Source: Atrichornis clamosus | Taxonomy: Eukaryota; Chordata; Aves; Passeriformes; Menuridae | Assembly (NCBI GenBank): GCA_013400975.1 | Contig: WBMZ01005355.1 | Coordinates: forward strand, 62,001 to 126,000 | Length of the DNA stretch: 64,000 nt | Direction: 5' to 3' | Shown here: positions 35,828 through 49,600 of the stretch, in pieces | How positions within the stretch are numbered: the first letter of the stretch is position 1 | Layout of the letters: each line of letters opens with the position of its first letter | Translations under genes and position numbers: made by a program | The notes under the pieces: generated by a model | What the model saw: only the letters and a program-made list of their open reading frames with translations | What the model was told of the DNA's origin: nothing | The model's database searches: none

Positions 35828-35920
35828 CTAAAAAGGAGAGAAACAGAGGAGTTTTCAACACTGCAATAAAGAATCCAATGCATACAGAGACCTCACATTA
35901 AATCAGGGTGTTAAACTCAC
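35828..35920 (-). other. PRKCA: PRKCA intron 6 (93 nt)
   Basis: This very short intron begins GTGAGT and ends in a good pyrimidine tract followed by ttttttag. The exons on either side join in frame through a split Phe codon (TT|T). It is close to the minimum length for efficient vertebrate splicing. Confidence 0.95.
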
Positions 35921-36077
35921 AAAGTGAATGACTCATTCCAGTCTGGATTCAGAGTAGAACGGATGGTTTTTGTTTTTTGTTTACTTTCATTCTTAGGGTC
36001 TGGGATGAGCTTCAGTTTGACATAAGGATCTGAAAGTCCATTTGGATCCATGGGAATCAGGTTTTTTGCTTCCCGCA
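35921..36077 (-). CDS. PRKCA: PRKCA exon 6: C2 domain, calcium loop 1 and lysine cluster
   Basis: This 157-nt exon encodes 51 whole residues. [15 protein letters not shown] contains calcium ligands Asp 187 and Asp 193 and lysines 197 and 199. SKQKTKT contains lysines 209 and 211 of the PIP2-binding polybasic face. The segment NPDWNESF has Asp where I recall Gln in human (about position 222). The acceptor is tgacag|TGCGG and the donor TTT|GTGAGT. Only 93 nt separate this exon from exon 7. The C2 domain binds phosphatidylserine in a calcium-dependent way and carries the kinase to the plasma membrane. Confidence 0.97.
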
Positions 36078-39000
36078 CTGTCAATAGAAAACACAGCTCA
36101 TTTGTACAGGATTATGCATCACCAGTAAGAAAGAAATAACATGTCAGGCCAGAGTTATTGAAACATGTTGACAAATAAATAAGATGTGACTTGTCAGACC
36201 TGGCATGAAAAAAACTACTTGTAAAGTAAGGTTTCACTGAGTGATATTTATAAGAATAGCAGAGAGCAATGACAGGAGAGAAGAGTGATTCACAACCAAC
36301 ATGCAGCTTCCAGGCAGCTCTCCCTGCAATGAAATGATTAAACACCCAAATCCATCACTAATTTTTGTAAGCAGGTACCAATTTTTTGTGCTTTTCTTCC
36401 CTCATCAGTCTTAGATTATACAGCTACAGGATGAAGAGGAAAATACTGTAAGAGCTACAGCTAGATCACGATGGACTCCAGAAGATCAGGTATTTGAGAC
36501 AAGCTCTCTTTGGAAGGTTTCTAACACCAAACTTCCCACAGATTCACGGCTCATTAGTTGTCAGATGGAATCGTTGTGAGCATTGTCATGACAGCAACCA
36601 AAGGAAAAGTGCAGGGAAGACAAGTGGAGCTTCAGCTTCACAAAAATCTTCTACTTTTACAATGTCAAAAGAAGAAACAAAGTGAGTTAATTTATCTCGA
36701 GCTGTTCCCAATCCCCAAAGAGAGAGGGAACCGTCAGGAATCTGCAGTTTGGGAGTGCAGGGGTTGGAGTATCCCACAGGATGAGCACAGACAGCACTGC
36801 CCTCCCTCTTGCAGGCACATGAGCAACATTTATACATCAGGAAAAGTTTTATTCTGCTGCACCTTGGAAGAAGAGGTGAATTCTCTTCATGCTGGGAAAC
36901 CCCATCCCACCCAAAGCAACCGGGGCTGCGAGGAACTGGGATCAAGTTGGGTTGGGGAATTTGGAGCTCACGGCTGAGCATCTCAAAATGTGGGAGCAGC
37001 AATCCTCTGGGCTTGTTTGGGACAGAAAACAGCTTCCATCCAGGAATTCCGCTGTGACAGTCATAGTTTAAGGTTAGAATTGTTTCTGGAAGGAAGACTG
37101 CGAGAAGCTTTGAGGGTGCCATGGTTCCTGGGGGATGGAGGAAGTCCAACCTTTGAGAGTCACTGCAGAGATTATCCTGGATGGACACTGCCCTCCGCTA
37201 CTGCTTTCGCTCAGGAGGGCTTTTTAAAATTTATCTACCTAACTGAAGAAATCTGAAAGGACATTTAGGAAAGATCAACCTTTAGGTCACTTAATATTTA
37301 TTGATGGGAAATATTCCCTACAAATTTTGTACTTGAGAGCCACTTAAAAGTCAGTTAGAGCTAATGCAAAAAAAGAAGAAAAAAATAAAGAGTTGTCAGC
37401 ATCTTCAGCAACAGGTACTGTTTGCTCAAGGCATTGTTCTCCTTTCCCCCCAGATTTAATTGGCATTTTCATACTACAAACAAAAATTACAGACCTTCCC
37501 AGGATTTCAATCTGTTGTTTCCCAGTATGGAGGTAAAAAGGCATCCAAGCAGCACAGATATTATTTTTATATACTGAATAAGAAGAGTACAGGAACGTGA
37601 GCTACTGGTTTGAAAGACACTGCTTTGTTTGTCAAGATAATCCTCATGCAGAACAGATACTCTGATGTAAATTAATTAATGAAATTAGATCATGGCTGGA
37701 AATGAATCAAGTTAACTTGACCCAAGAGTTGATACTGTTTAAGTTTCTTAAATTTCTGTTTTTAAAGGGTGAGAGACAGAAAATTATTATGGGCTCAAAG
37801 TTTAGAAAAAAGTGTAGTTCTATTCAATATGTGTACTACTCAAAGAATTATACCAGAAAAAATTCACTGTGTCTTAAAAGAACAAAATAGAAATACACAT
37901 CATTCTGCAGACCATTTCATTTGTAATTTTCCACAATCCATGTCTAAAGCTGACAGGACTTTGCAACAAGGGGAAATGATACCTTTCAGGCCAGGGAAAT
38001 TGTCTCCACTCTCATTTACCCCGAGTTTGCCTTTTGAGAGTCTTCACATCCAGTGGTCAGCTGGAAAACCATTTCTTTTCAACACATGAAAAATAAACCC
38101 CACACAATATTTAGAATTTAGCACACTGAAAGCAATCTTCAAATACTTCTAAGGAGTAACATTGAGATTAAGTAACTTATTTTAGCTAAGTATTTACAAT
38201 CCCAAAGGGACTAAGAACCATAAAGAGAGTGAAGGATGAAGTGACAGCTTTCAGTGCAAGCTGCTTTCTCTCGTCCTATATTTGGGTTTATTATGGTTTT
38301 TTTGGATTTTTTTTCCCAGTCTTTTCTGCATGGCTCTTGTGATTGCACTGCCAGGTTTGGCACATGAGCTATTACTTCAACATCCACTTTTTGATTTTTA
38401 TTTCTACACTGCACTTTGCCATAAGTGAGGAGCAGAACTTTCCACATGTTCTACAGCTTCCTAAAAATACACATCAGTAAGCTTTTCACTAAAATTCTTT
38501 GCACAAAATTGCTTAATTTTAGCACCTTCAGGCTGAGCTTTTGTGTTTAAATTTTACCTGCAGAGGCTCAGTGTGAAACAGGCAGAATTTTGAGTGGCTG
38601 GGTGGATGTGGAGTCATCCTTGGAGAGATCTCTGGACAAAGCCATCCCTGCCCAACCCTGATAATTGCTAGAAAACAGCACCGGTAGCAGGAGGACATGG
38701 CAACGTGTAAAATTGCTTTTTTTCTTTTGCAGCAAACACAAAAAATGGAAAGAAACCCCTCTAAAAGCAAGAAAGAGAAGCCCAAAGATGAATTGGGAAG
38801 GAAAGATGCAACACGTACTAAATACAGGCTGCTAACGAAGTCATCATCTCACTCCTTGTTTTAAGATATCTGGCCCACTTGTACTTTTGTCTGCATAATT
38901 AATACCCTTAGACATCTTTTTCCAACTGACTTAGCACTTCTTTTCCTGAGGAAACAGCCTGATGATACTTGTGCTAAATAGTGCTTATCAAGAATTAGCA

Positions 39001-42000
39001 TCCAAGTGGTTGATCTCTTCATGTGCCCTATTTTTAACAGGACAGATCAGGTTTCTCTGGGAGAATTGACATGAAGAAGAGATTTCCCCTCCCCACCAAA
39101 GGCGCTCTCTCTTGTGTGTGGTTGAAAAAATCAAATGAAAAACAACCCTAAGAAAAGAAATCAACTTACAGTGGATGAACTCTGCTGTAACTGTAATCAC
39201 AGCAAGCGATCTCATCCTGCTTGGCAATTATTAGTTAATTAAACTCAACACTGTGATAGAGATGCTACTGTCAATTAGAGAAGGTTGAAGTGAGGAGCAG
39301 TTCAGCATCACTTTGGGCAGAAACCTAAAATACTACTTGTCATTTTCCTGTCATTACTATTAAGGATGATAATAATCTCTGTACTGAGCAAAGTAGCTGC
39401 CACAAGTTAAATTTCCTAACATTTTATCCAGACTGGACTCTTAATGGAGACTGAGGAAGCACGAGTATATATCGAAGTCTCCAACAAATCCAGTCTTGCT
39501 CAGAGTTTCCTTCTAAAAACCAGAAATTGTTGTCAACTTGCATTAGGGAAAAAATGTGCCATTTCCCTCCTCCTTGTTAATGGAGATCATAAATGTGTAT
39601 TCAGCAGAAAATGTGGACTCTTTGATGACTGTCCTATGGCTCTTCTATCACGTGCTACTTATAAAAGAGCAGCATTCATCCAGAGCCTTGCCTAAAATTG
39701 GGACACCCACTTTTCCAGGAATAGTGTAAAGACATAAGCAAATACAGAGCTGGTTCTTAGGTATTCATACTTGAAATAAAAACCTAAATAAAACAGAGTG
39801 GGCTGGCAGAGAACAACTGACATTTCATGGAAAGAGAAGAAATCCAGGCAGGATTTTGAAGAATTCAGCGAGTGGATGACAAAGCTGAAAGTTTTTCCAT
39901 GAGATTGAACAGGTCAGGACTTGCAAGCCATATGCACTTATGGATTTATGGTTTCTTGTGGTACCAGCAGATAAATTTAGTCCTGGGAATGACTAAATAA
40001 ATGTTTCTGTCCCTAGGACAAAGCTGAATGATTAGCAGCATGAGTCTACTCAGTTCCTTTCCAGATGGGTCACAGCTACCTTCCTCCTGCATTCCCAAAT
40101 GTTGGTAATAAAGCAGTTTACTAATCACAGCAACCAGTTCTTGCCAATCTTTCAGTCCCTACAGGCAACTTAGATGAGCAGAAATCTCTCACCCTCGTGC
40201 CAAAAGCTGCTTCCAGGAGACACTGCAGGTCTCCAGTGGTCTTGCCCGGCACACTTTCCAGAGAAAAGAAGGAAAAGGGAGACTGTTGTTAGCTCCAAAA
40301 CATGGTGAAGTCCCTGTCTTCTCATAATAAAGCATTAGTAAATGATTCCATAATTCTCACTGCCTCCTGAAGAAGTTTCTGGTACAGCTTTTCCGATTTG
40401 CCCAGTTTACAGATGATTTAGTGAGTGACAGAGGTTCTTTTACTCCCAGGCAAGGAACTTTCTCCTCAGCCCTTTCCTGCACTCCCCTTAATCACAGTTT
40501 AACAAAATTTACCTATTACTGAAAATAGTCTGTCTTCCAATTTTTGGATTTGTACTCTTTGTATGCAAAATCCAAAGCTGCCTCCAAAACTGCTCAGCTT
40601 TCATTGAAGATTTATGAGGAGATTGTATTGAAACGCACGGAATGCTTCCTTTCAGGGGCTGGTTGTGACTCACATGTACAACTGACTTGGAAACAAATCC
40701 TGCTTTTCAGGCAATTTTCAGTCTCTGTCGTTTTCACCACTGAAAGGGCTCTCAGAGATGAGACTCTTCTCCACTCCATAACTACTCCCTTGCCCAGTGA
40801 ATATTTCTGTTCATATCCCTCCTCAGCCCTGAAAAATGGCAACATAACGAACAGCTGCTCTGCACAGGTGATGTACAAGAAACAGGTGATTCATTTCCTT
40901 GTCCAGAACAGGAAGAAAAACGAACCAAAGTTGCATGAGATTTGATTCCTCTGTATTTATTCAGATATTCTTTCCTACTAACAAAAAATGTACCATCATC
41001 CCTAAGTCCCTACTCCCCAATTTCTTGTGGCTGCAATAGTTTCAAATTCAACTGGAAATCTGATAGAAGAAATTTTATTTTTAAAGCAAGATTATCTTTA
41101 TAAAAATTATCACAATATGCATTACTGGGCAGGACAGCTGCTTAATGAAACATAAATCTTACCACAAGATGGATCAAATCATCTGAAAAAGGATTCAGAC
41201 TATTACATTTCTAATTCTTATCTGTATATACACTTCCATAAACACACAGGATCTAGTTAATAATTTTGGATGCATGCAGATGGCCATTACTAAAAAATTA
41301 ATGGTTTTTTTAAACACCAAGCATTGCCTATTTCTTCATGGTAAAGTAAATTTAATGACTGAAATGGGAAGGAAGCTTTTAGTTGTTACCAGGCACTGCT
41401 AAAGGCACAGCTTTTCCTGTAATGACTGCAGCAACTCTGCAGATTCTGGGAATGTCAGAAAAAAGACATTAATGAAGTAAACCATGAAATTTGTGGCTTT
41501 TGAGATGTTAAAAATGCCTCTCATATGCAAACAATTCTTTGGGATCACTTTATAGGTATGTGGTACTAAAAGCTGGTCAAACAACTGGAATATTCATGCA
41601 AGTTCCTTTTTAAAACCACTTGCAGATATTATTACATCAATGCTAACAAAGACACTAACACTGTTCTAGAAAATCATAATAAAATTATTAGAGTGTGTGT
41701 GTGGTGGGATCTTTTAAGGAAACATTTTTTATGAGAATCTAGAAATGTGCCAGAATTCTGCAGTTGGTGTCCCCAGCCTGTCTGGGTGGAGGCCCTTGCC
41801 CCAGCTGCCCGCAGCAAGCAGCCTGACGAGACATCAAAATGCAGTGCCAGGAGGTGGCTCAGCATTCACACGTTCCTAAATAATTTGGGAAATGTACAGT
41901 GGGGAGCACAGAGCTCCTGGGGAGGTTATTGCTGGAGAGCCTGGTGTGTGCTCCCAACCTCTGCAGGGATCCCTGCCAGCTTTCCCCTGCTTTTAAATAA

Positions 42001-45000
42001 CAGAAGCACCACCGAAGAATAAACCCAGATTTTCTGATTCTTGCAGCTTAGGAAAATACACTTAAACCCCCCTGAAAACTCTGGGCTGTGTCTGTGTGTG
42101 TTTTAATAAGATTTATGTAACAGGGGGTGCATTAGCAGCCAGCAAGTCACCACCAGCCTGTCTCTAAACTGGTGTCAGGAGGGCAGTTCTTGCTTGTCAG
42201 CTGCTGTCACATCCAACTCCCAGTGCCTGAGAGGGCACAGTTTCAGGTCCCAATATCGTGGCAGCCTTTTATATATCAGTGCAGCAGATGGGGTTATTTT
42301 TCTCACAAAGGTTATTGTTCATTCACTGTAAAAATAATTCAAAAATAAAGTTTAAAAATCAAAACTGTGATTCAACCACCTACAAGCTCACTCAGATGAG
42401 CCCTAAATTATAAGATGGGTCAAGAAGTAAATGTAAGAGTGAAAAAACTTTTAACACACATCAGGAGGAAGAAAATTCAGTGCAAAAAGCAGAGATTAAG
42501 AATAGCAAAAAGCACTTTACTGTGCCTAAGAGCAAACCCCCCACGTCAATCCAAACTATGAAAGGGTCACGAACTCAAGAGATTTCAGAAACACGCAATT
42601 CAGGAGTGTTTCTATAAAAAGAAAACTACCACATTGATGTACTGCAAGTGCAATAAATTATTAATATTCAACGCCACTCTCAAGCAAGTCACTCAAACAC
42701 TGAAAATAAGCCATTGATGTTTAGGAATTACAGCACAAATGAGCATTGGATGGGGCAGATTGAGCGGCCCTGGGAAGATGGTGAGGTTTTGGCAAAGGAT
42801 ATCAACCCCAAATTCCTACTCATTTGTGAAGAAGTGTTGCAGAGTCTCTACAGCTCCCACAGAAAAAGCTGCGTGTCTACACTGATGCACCTGGACTGAA
42901 GATCTGTTTTAGTTAATTGGAATTAAGTATGTTTATACATAGGGCTGGATTATTCCCACCATTAATTCCATCCAAAACCTGCCAATTTAGAGATTGTAGA
43001 TAATCTGAGTGAGCCACAGGGCAGCTCCACCTGGCAATGCCTGCCTCGCCTCCTTCCTAGGATTCACTGGGAAATAAAAACCAGCCCTACGTCCAACATT
43101 TGATCAGGAAAACACCTACTGAGCGTCCCCGTACCCTGGTGCTTTTTGGGAACAAAAGGCACCACAAACCCCTCCAGGCGATTATGCAGAGAGAGAGACG
43201 AATTGGGACGTGCTAAATAAACCACGACCCCTAAAGGGCCACATCCTGCGGTTGTCCTTTGCCAGCTGTGCCCTCCCGGGCTGCCCTGGTGGGACTGGGC
43301 TGGTTGGGATGCCCACGGATTTGCGATTTGCCAACAGGAGTGGCACGTTCCCATTTCGCAGCACAAATGTTTTTGCATGCAATCAAGGCTGCCTGGGAAA
43401 GAATCAGCAGGAACTAATTAGCAACCAAAACAGGATGCAGAGCAGAGATATTAAGGAATTCAGCTGAAGGAGTTCAACACCTACAGAGTAATTCCTTTGA
43501 AAAGGATTCAGACAAAGGCTCAAACCAAACAGTCAATCACTGATTATTTTTCCTGCTGTTCCTAAACCTCCTGGACATTTAATTCACCTCCTTTTCCAAA
43601 GCTAAAGGCAGAGATGTTGTGCCTGGGAGCTCTGAGAACTGTATATTCTAACAAAGGTTCTGGCAATAAATATTTTAGAAGTAATGACATTCTAGGAGGA
43701 ATTTTTTGCATTTTGTAATATGTCCATGAACTGGCAATTGCCAATTTCTTTTTCAGTTAAACATACACAAAAGGCACCTGAAATGTCATTTTGGCTGAGT
43801 CCACATATAATTTTTTATTTAAAAAACAAAAATACACCCCAGCGTGCTTTCGGGACAACTGTAATCTGTAATTTTTATCTAAAAAATTTTTCTGGAAGCT
43901 TGGAACTGCTGACAAGCCTCAACCACAACAACAGCACTGTAATGGTTTTATACATAACAAGGTTATAGTAAATATTTTTCTTGTTGTCCAGAAACCTACT
44001 TAATTGTGGGACAGAAATATTTTATTTATAAACACAACAGAAATGACATTTGCCAAGTACACTCACACCAGAAAGAGCCTGTGGAGAAAACCTACAAAAT
44101 ATCTGTTACACTTCTGCCGTGTTCATCTCTCAGACAAGACCTTTTCAAATAAAACTGTGAACTAAAAGAATCCTTGTTTGAATAATCCCTTTGTAGTGCC
44201 TTTGGTACCACAAGGACTTGTGACAAACGTTTTTGTCCCTAGAAGGATTATAAACCAACTGAATCATCAGAAAATAAGCACATGTTATTTGTCAAATTAT
44301 GTGCATTATTGTCGAAAGTTTAAGCCATATTTAAGAACCTCGCTGCAAAGCAGCCTGGAATAATGCAAATATTAAATTTTGTCACTCGGATGATTTTCAA
44401 ATTAATTCTCTCTCATGGTACAATTACTTTTAGAAGCCACATCACCATCTCTGAAACGCCTCATTACTTAGTGAAACCACCTTCTGTTAATGACAGTACC
44501 TTGGACAAATTTCCCCCTCCCACGTTGACAGGAAGCTCTTTGAAAAGTTAAGCCACAATTAAGCATCACTTGGGATCTATTCTGATCCTTTCTAACTAAA
44601 TTTTATCAAACTTCTCCTTTTCAAGGCATTTTACAAGGTTTGACAGGAGAATATGAAGGTATTTGGATTTAGAGAGAACAAAGGCACGGAGGAATGCAGT
44701 GCCAGGAGGGAAGTTTGCTGGTTCTGGAAGCTGTGAAAATTCAGTGTGATGGTCTGATTTCTTTTGTGCAAGGGTAAGGTCTCTGTTGAGAGTAGGGGTG
44801 GAAGAAACATCCTTTTGGTGTGCAACAGGCCCTGCCCTTTCACCTGAGCCACACTGACACAACACCCCACACCCGCAGGTTGCCAACAACCACACCAAGG
44901 AACAAAACCAGAAACTGGGATGGACTAAGAAACCTCCTAAGTCCTGCTCTAACTTTGCCCTTGAATTCAATTCCATTTGCAGCACCAAACAGGCAGCAAT

Positions 45001-45682
45001 AAAATCATTGTACCCTGTTCTGGATTCATGGAATATTTCCTGGAATTTCAGGCTCGGAATGGGTCCGTGGGGGTGTGCGGGTATGCATGTCTGGGTGTGC
45101 ACAACCAAAGATTACAGATAAATCCTGGGAGAAACACTTCCAAGGAAATGAGCTGCCACCCTCTCCTTCCTTCCTCTGCCTCCTCCCCATCTTGGTAACC
45201 TTAAGCTTAAAGAATGTGAGAATTAAATTCTTTTTTACTTTAAAACTCGCTGGGAGTAATATTTGGGATTGAATCCAAGTTGCCTTTGTTTATCAAAACT
45301 CTAAAATACAGGAAACAACTCCTCAGCAGATGAAAGTTTAGTGTATCTCTTTGCTCTGAAGATGATGGCTGACTTCCTGAACAGCTACTCATCCTACTGG
45401 GCTGCTTCCAACATGGAAAACTGACACTACCCTGATTTTCTAACTAATATTCCCAAGGTTTTAAAGCTGTCACCAGAGCTTTCCTCTTGTCTGTTTGTTT
45501 TTATGAACACCATTTCACGGAGTTTCTTGATTCAAAGACACGTTGTATGAAATCCTCCCACTTCTGAAGGGAAAGCGTGGGCAGCAGGAATGGATACACA
45601 AAGATCTGACCAAGGAACACCAAGCCACAGTGTGCATCACACATTCATAAAACCTGCAAAATTCCAAAAATGAGCTGTTTAC
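36078..45682 (-). other. PRKCA: PRKCA intron 5
   Basis: This 9605-nt GT-AG intron separates C1B from C2. A 200-codon open frame at 36586-37188 on the minus strand has no recognisable similarity and is not called. A 20-base segment at 45574-45593 is identical to part of the CR1 copy in intron 3. A short TG tract occurs near 41693. No other element was recognised. Confidence 0.9.
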
Positions 45683-45811
45683 CTGTTACTTCCAGTTTGT
45701 CACCAGTGACTTCAGCTTTCAGGTAAATCCTTCCTCTTTTCTCTGTGTGGTCCATGCCGCAGAGGCTTGGCACGTTGATCACACATTGCTTGTGAACGTT
45801 CATATCACAGG
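45683..45811 (-). CDS. PRKCA: PRKCA exon 5: second half of C1B and linker to C2
   Basis: This 129-nt exon encodes the remaining C1B zinc ligands in [18 protein letters not shown] (human C135, H140, C143 and C151). It then runs through the linker [16 protein letters not shown] into the first strand of C2. Together with exon 4 it gives the full HX12CX2CX13CX2CX4HX2CX7C pattern. The C2 edge reads TGDKLEVT, where I recall ADEKLHVT in human, so this short surface strand is the least conserved part of the exon. The acceptor is tccacag|CCTGT and the donor CAG|GTAAAC. Two bases complete a Thr codon from exon 4, and one base of a Val codon is carried into exon 6. Confidence 0.97.
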
Positions 45812-46699
<888 letters not shown>

Positions 46700-49600
46700 T
46701 TAATTATTACTTCAAATACTAAAAGCTTTCCAGCTCTGCAACTTCTGCTATGGAAAATTACATTTCAGAGTGTGGCTTTTTCACAGCCTTAGAATGGTAC
46801 CTGCATTGGCACAGGCATGCTGGCCTTGGCTCCTAATTCTCCTTTTCTTTGGTGCTGTAAGAAAGTGTGTCAGCTCAAGCTTGTTCCCATGATTTATGTA
46901 CACTAAAACTTCATTTATTGACTGCTACAAACATAAAGTTTGATGACAGTGTTGGGTCTGTGGCTGAAGAGTCACAGGCTGCCCTTTACAGTGTGTTACT
47001 GTCACTGTTCTGAAACGTGCCACAAAATACAGCAGGAGAGTTGGGAAGTAACTGTTAATGGGCTAACCTGGAATACAGTCAAACGACTGTAAAATCAGGA
47101 TTTTGCAGATGGGATCATCTTCTTGAAATGTTGCAACTTTATAATCTATATTGTAAATGAAAGGGAATGTATTGTAACTTGGCACATGGTAAATATTTTA
47201 CAGACACTGTAAATCCCATCTGATTTTTGAGCGGGGAAACTTAAGAGTGAGGACATCTTAAGGCCACCAGCAGCTTGGAAATGTTTCCTAATTTAGGACC
47301 AGTGAAAGGGAATACACCCAAATCACTTAAATGCATGACACATCCAAAGACATCTGCTGTTTCTCTAGGGGTAGAAGTTCCCTCTGGAAAACCAAGAACA
47401 TTTATTTCAAAGGAAGAAACCACATCTCCCATCTGTTCACCCGTGTCAGGCTCATTCCCGAACTCCGCGAACACCAGACTGGAGATGTGCAATGCCAAAA
47501 TAAATGGGGCAAGGCCCTGTCCTGGGCACACCCTCTTTATCTGGAAATCTTTTATGACCCCTTCCTGCCCCAGCTGCATTTCAGTCAGAGCTATCACTGC
47601 GCAGTCCTGATCAGAAGTTGGACAGAGCAGTAATTCTTCATTAAAAAACACCTTGGGGCCTGAAATCTATCCTTGCTAACATTCTTATCAGGAAGACCAT
47701 GGATATGATCAAATAACAGGTCTAAAATACCCTGAATGAAAACACAACGGCAAAACGAGACATTGAAATGCTTCTCTTCTGTCTATATTTTGTATTAAAC
47801 CTTTATATTAAATAAGAACTGTTAAATCGTCTTACAAATACATTGATTTTTAAACTTCACCTGCCAATCAAGGCTTTCCAAAAGATCAAAAGCAAAGTCC
47901 AGCATGTTATTCAAAATGGAAAGTCTGATGACCTTTTCCTCCAAAAAGAAAGATTCCTCCAGTATAAGTGTTTTCTCAAGAAATTTGGGAACATCTAACA
48001 GTAATTATAATAAAAATATAACTATGAGAAGGCAAAATCTTGCCTTCAAATTTTATGATTTTGCCATATTACTCTTTGTGATATTTTTTAGTGTTTTGGT
48101 AGCATTCTTCATGTGAATTCATTTTGGTACTGATTCAAGGTTTTACAGTGAATCTATAACCACTAGTTTTCACTGTACAGAGAGAAATTATATAGAATCC
48201 AGGATATCAAGTAAAGACTTTACATCAAGAATTCAAATTGAGGCTATTTCAATAATTCTGCTCGTTGTACAGCCTAAGATATGAAATGCAAGCTGCTACC
48301 AACCGTATTTATTTTGTAAACACAGGGAACTTAAATGGAGTGACATCCAGGGCTCCACAGAACATCTGTTTCATCATTTATTAAAGATACAGCAACGGGC
48401 CTTGTGGCTCAGGGTCATGGGAACGTGGCTGTACAAAAGGGTTCTCTGGTGGGTCTAGGACTGTGTGCCTTCCAAACAATTTCAACCACAGTTGGGAAGC
48501 CAATTCTTCCTTAAATTGCTTTGTTTAGATGACAGAAGGGGACTCGTTGCCTTATAAATATCTACGCTTCAACATTACTCTGGAAAGCACATCTGTGCCT
48601 CAGGACAAAAGCCACAGCTCCTAAGAAGGACACTGAATAAACAGAGTGTTAAAGTTGTGTTTAACTTCTGGCATAAGTGGTATTTATGAGTATAAAGTAA
48701 TGATACAGAGGGGGAGGAACTATGGGAAATTATTATAATGAATGTCTACTACATCCATTGAACCTGTGCATTATACTGAAATTATATAACACTACTAAAT
48801 CATTTCGTTCCAAACACAGGAATATGCATGTAATTAAGTGAAGCAGGGGGGGTGTGGCTTAAGAATGTTGTGACATGGAAGGACAATTATTCTGCACTCA
48901 CTACAAAACCAGGGCTCGTGTGTTCCAGCACCTCACTCTGGGTGACTGCAAAACCCCAGCAAAAGCATTCTCAGAAAACAACAAAGAACACTCACGTGAA
49001 TAAATAAATCAAGTTGGATCGAACTTTGGAGTTGTGCCTGCATGACTCAATGTATGTAATTTGAATCCTCATTTGTTTTCTATACTGAATGTTAGTTTTC
49101 TGTCCTTGTGTGAAGATTCCGACTGTGGGGCATTTCAAATGAACAATTTAATATCAATTAATTTCTGGAAAGAGCAGCAAGTGTGTTCTGACTATTATTA
49201 GTTATTGTTATATAAGCACACACAAAGTCATTCCAGGCAGAGTATGATAAGAAGAGGACAATGGAAAATAGCACCAAAACTACTCCCAAACTGGACACTT
49301 TGTAGGAAATCTCTCTTTTAAGATCCCTTTAATAGAATGACCTAAAGACCATTTTAAGTCTATCAAATCTGAAGTGAGTGCACTACTCTTCATCAGTATT
49401 TAATCCTATCTTCTGCTTCAATCCTATGCTTTTTTTGTTGGGGTTTTTTTTGGTAAATTGAAGTATAGAAGACATTGTGATTTAGGAAGCAAGCCCAAGA
49501 ACATCTAGAGAAAGCCAAGAGATCCCTACCCACCCATCACAGATGATAAAACCTTTTCATCTCATTCCTATATTAAAAAAGATTTCTCATGCACTTAGAG

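Noticed and set aside
42714..42899. 61-codon plus-strand frame resembling a degraded retroelement protein
   Set aside because: Only a vague impression. No domain motif, terminal repeats or poly-A tail supports it.
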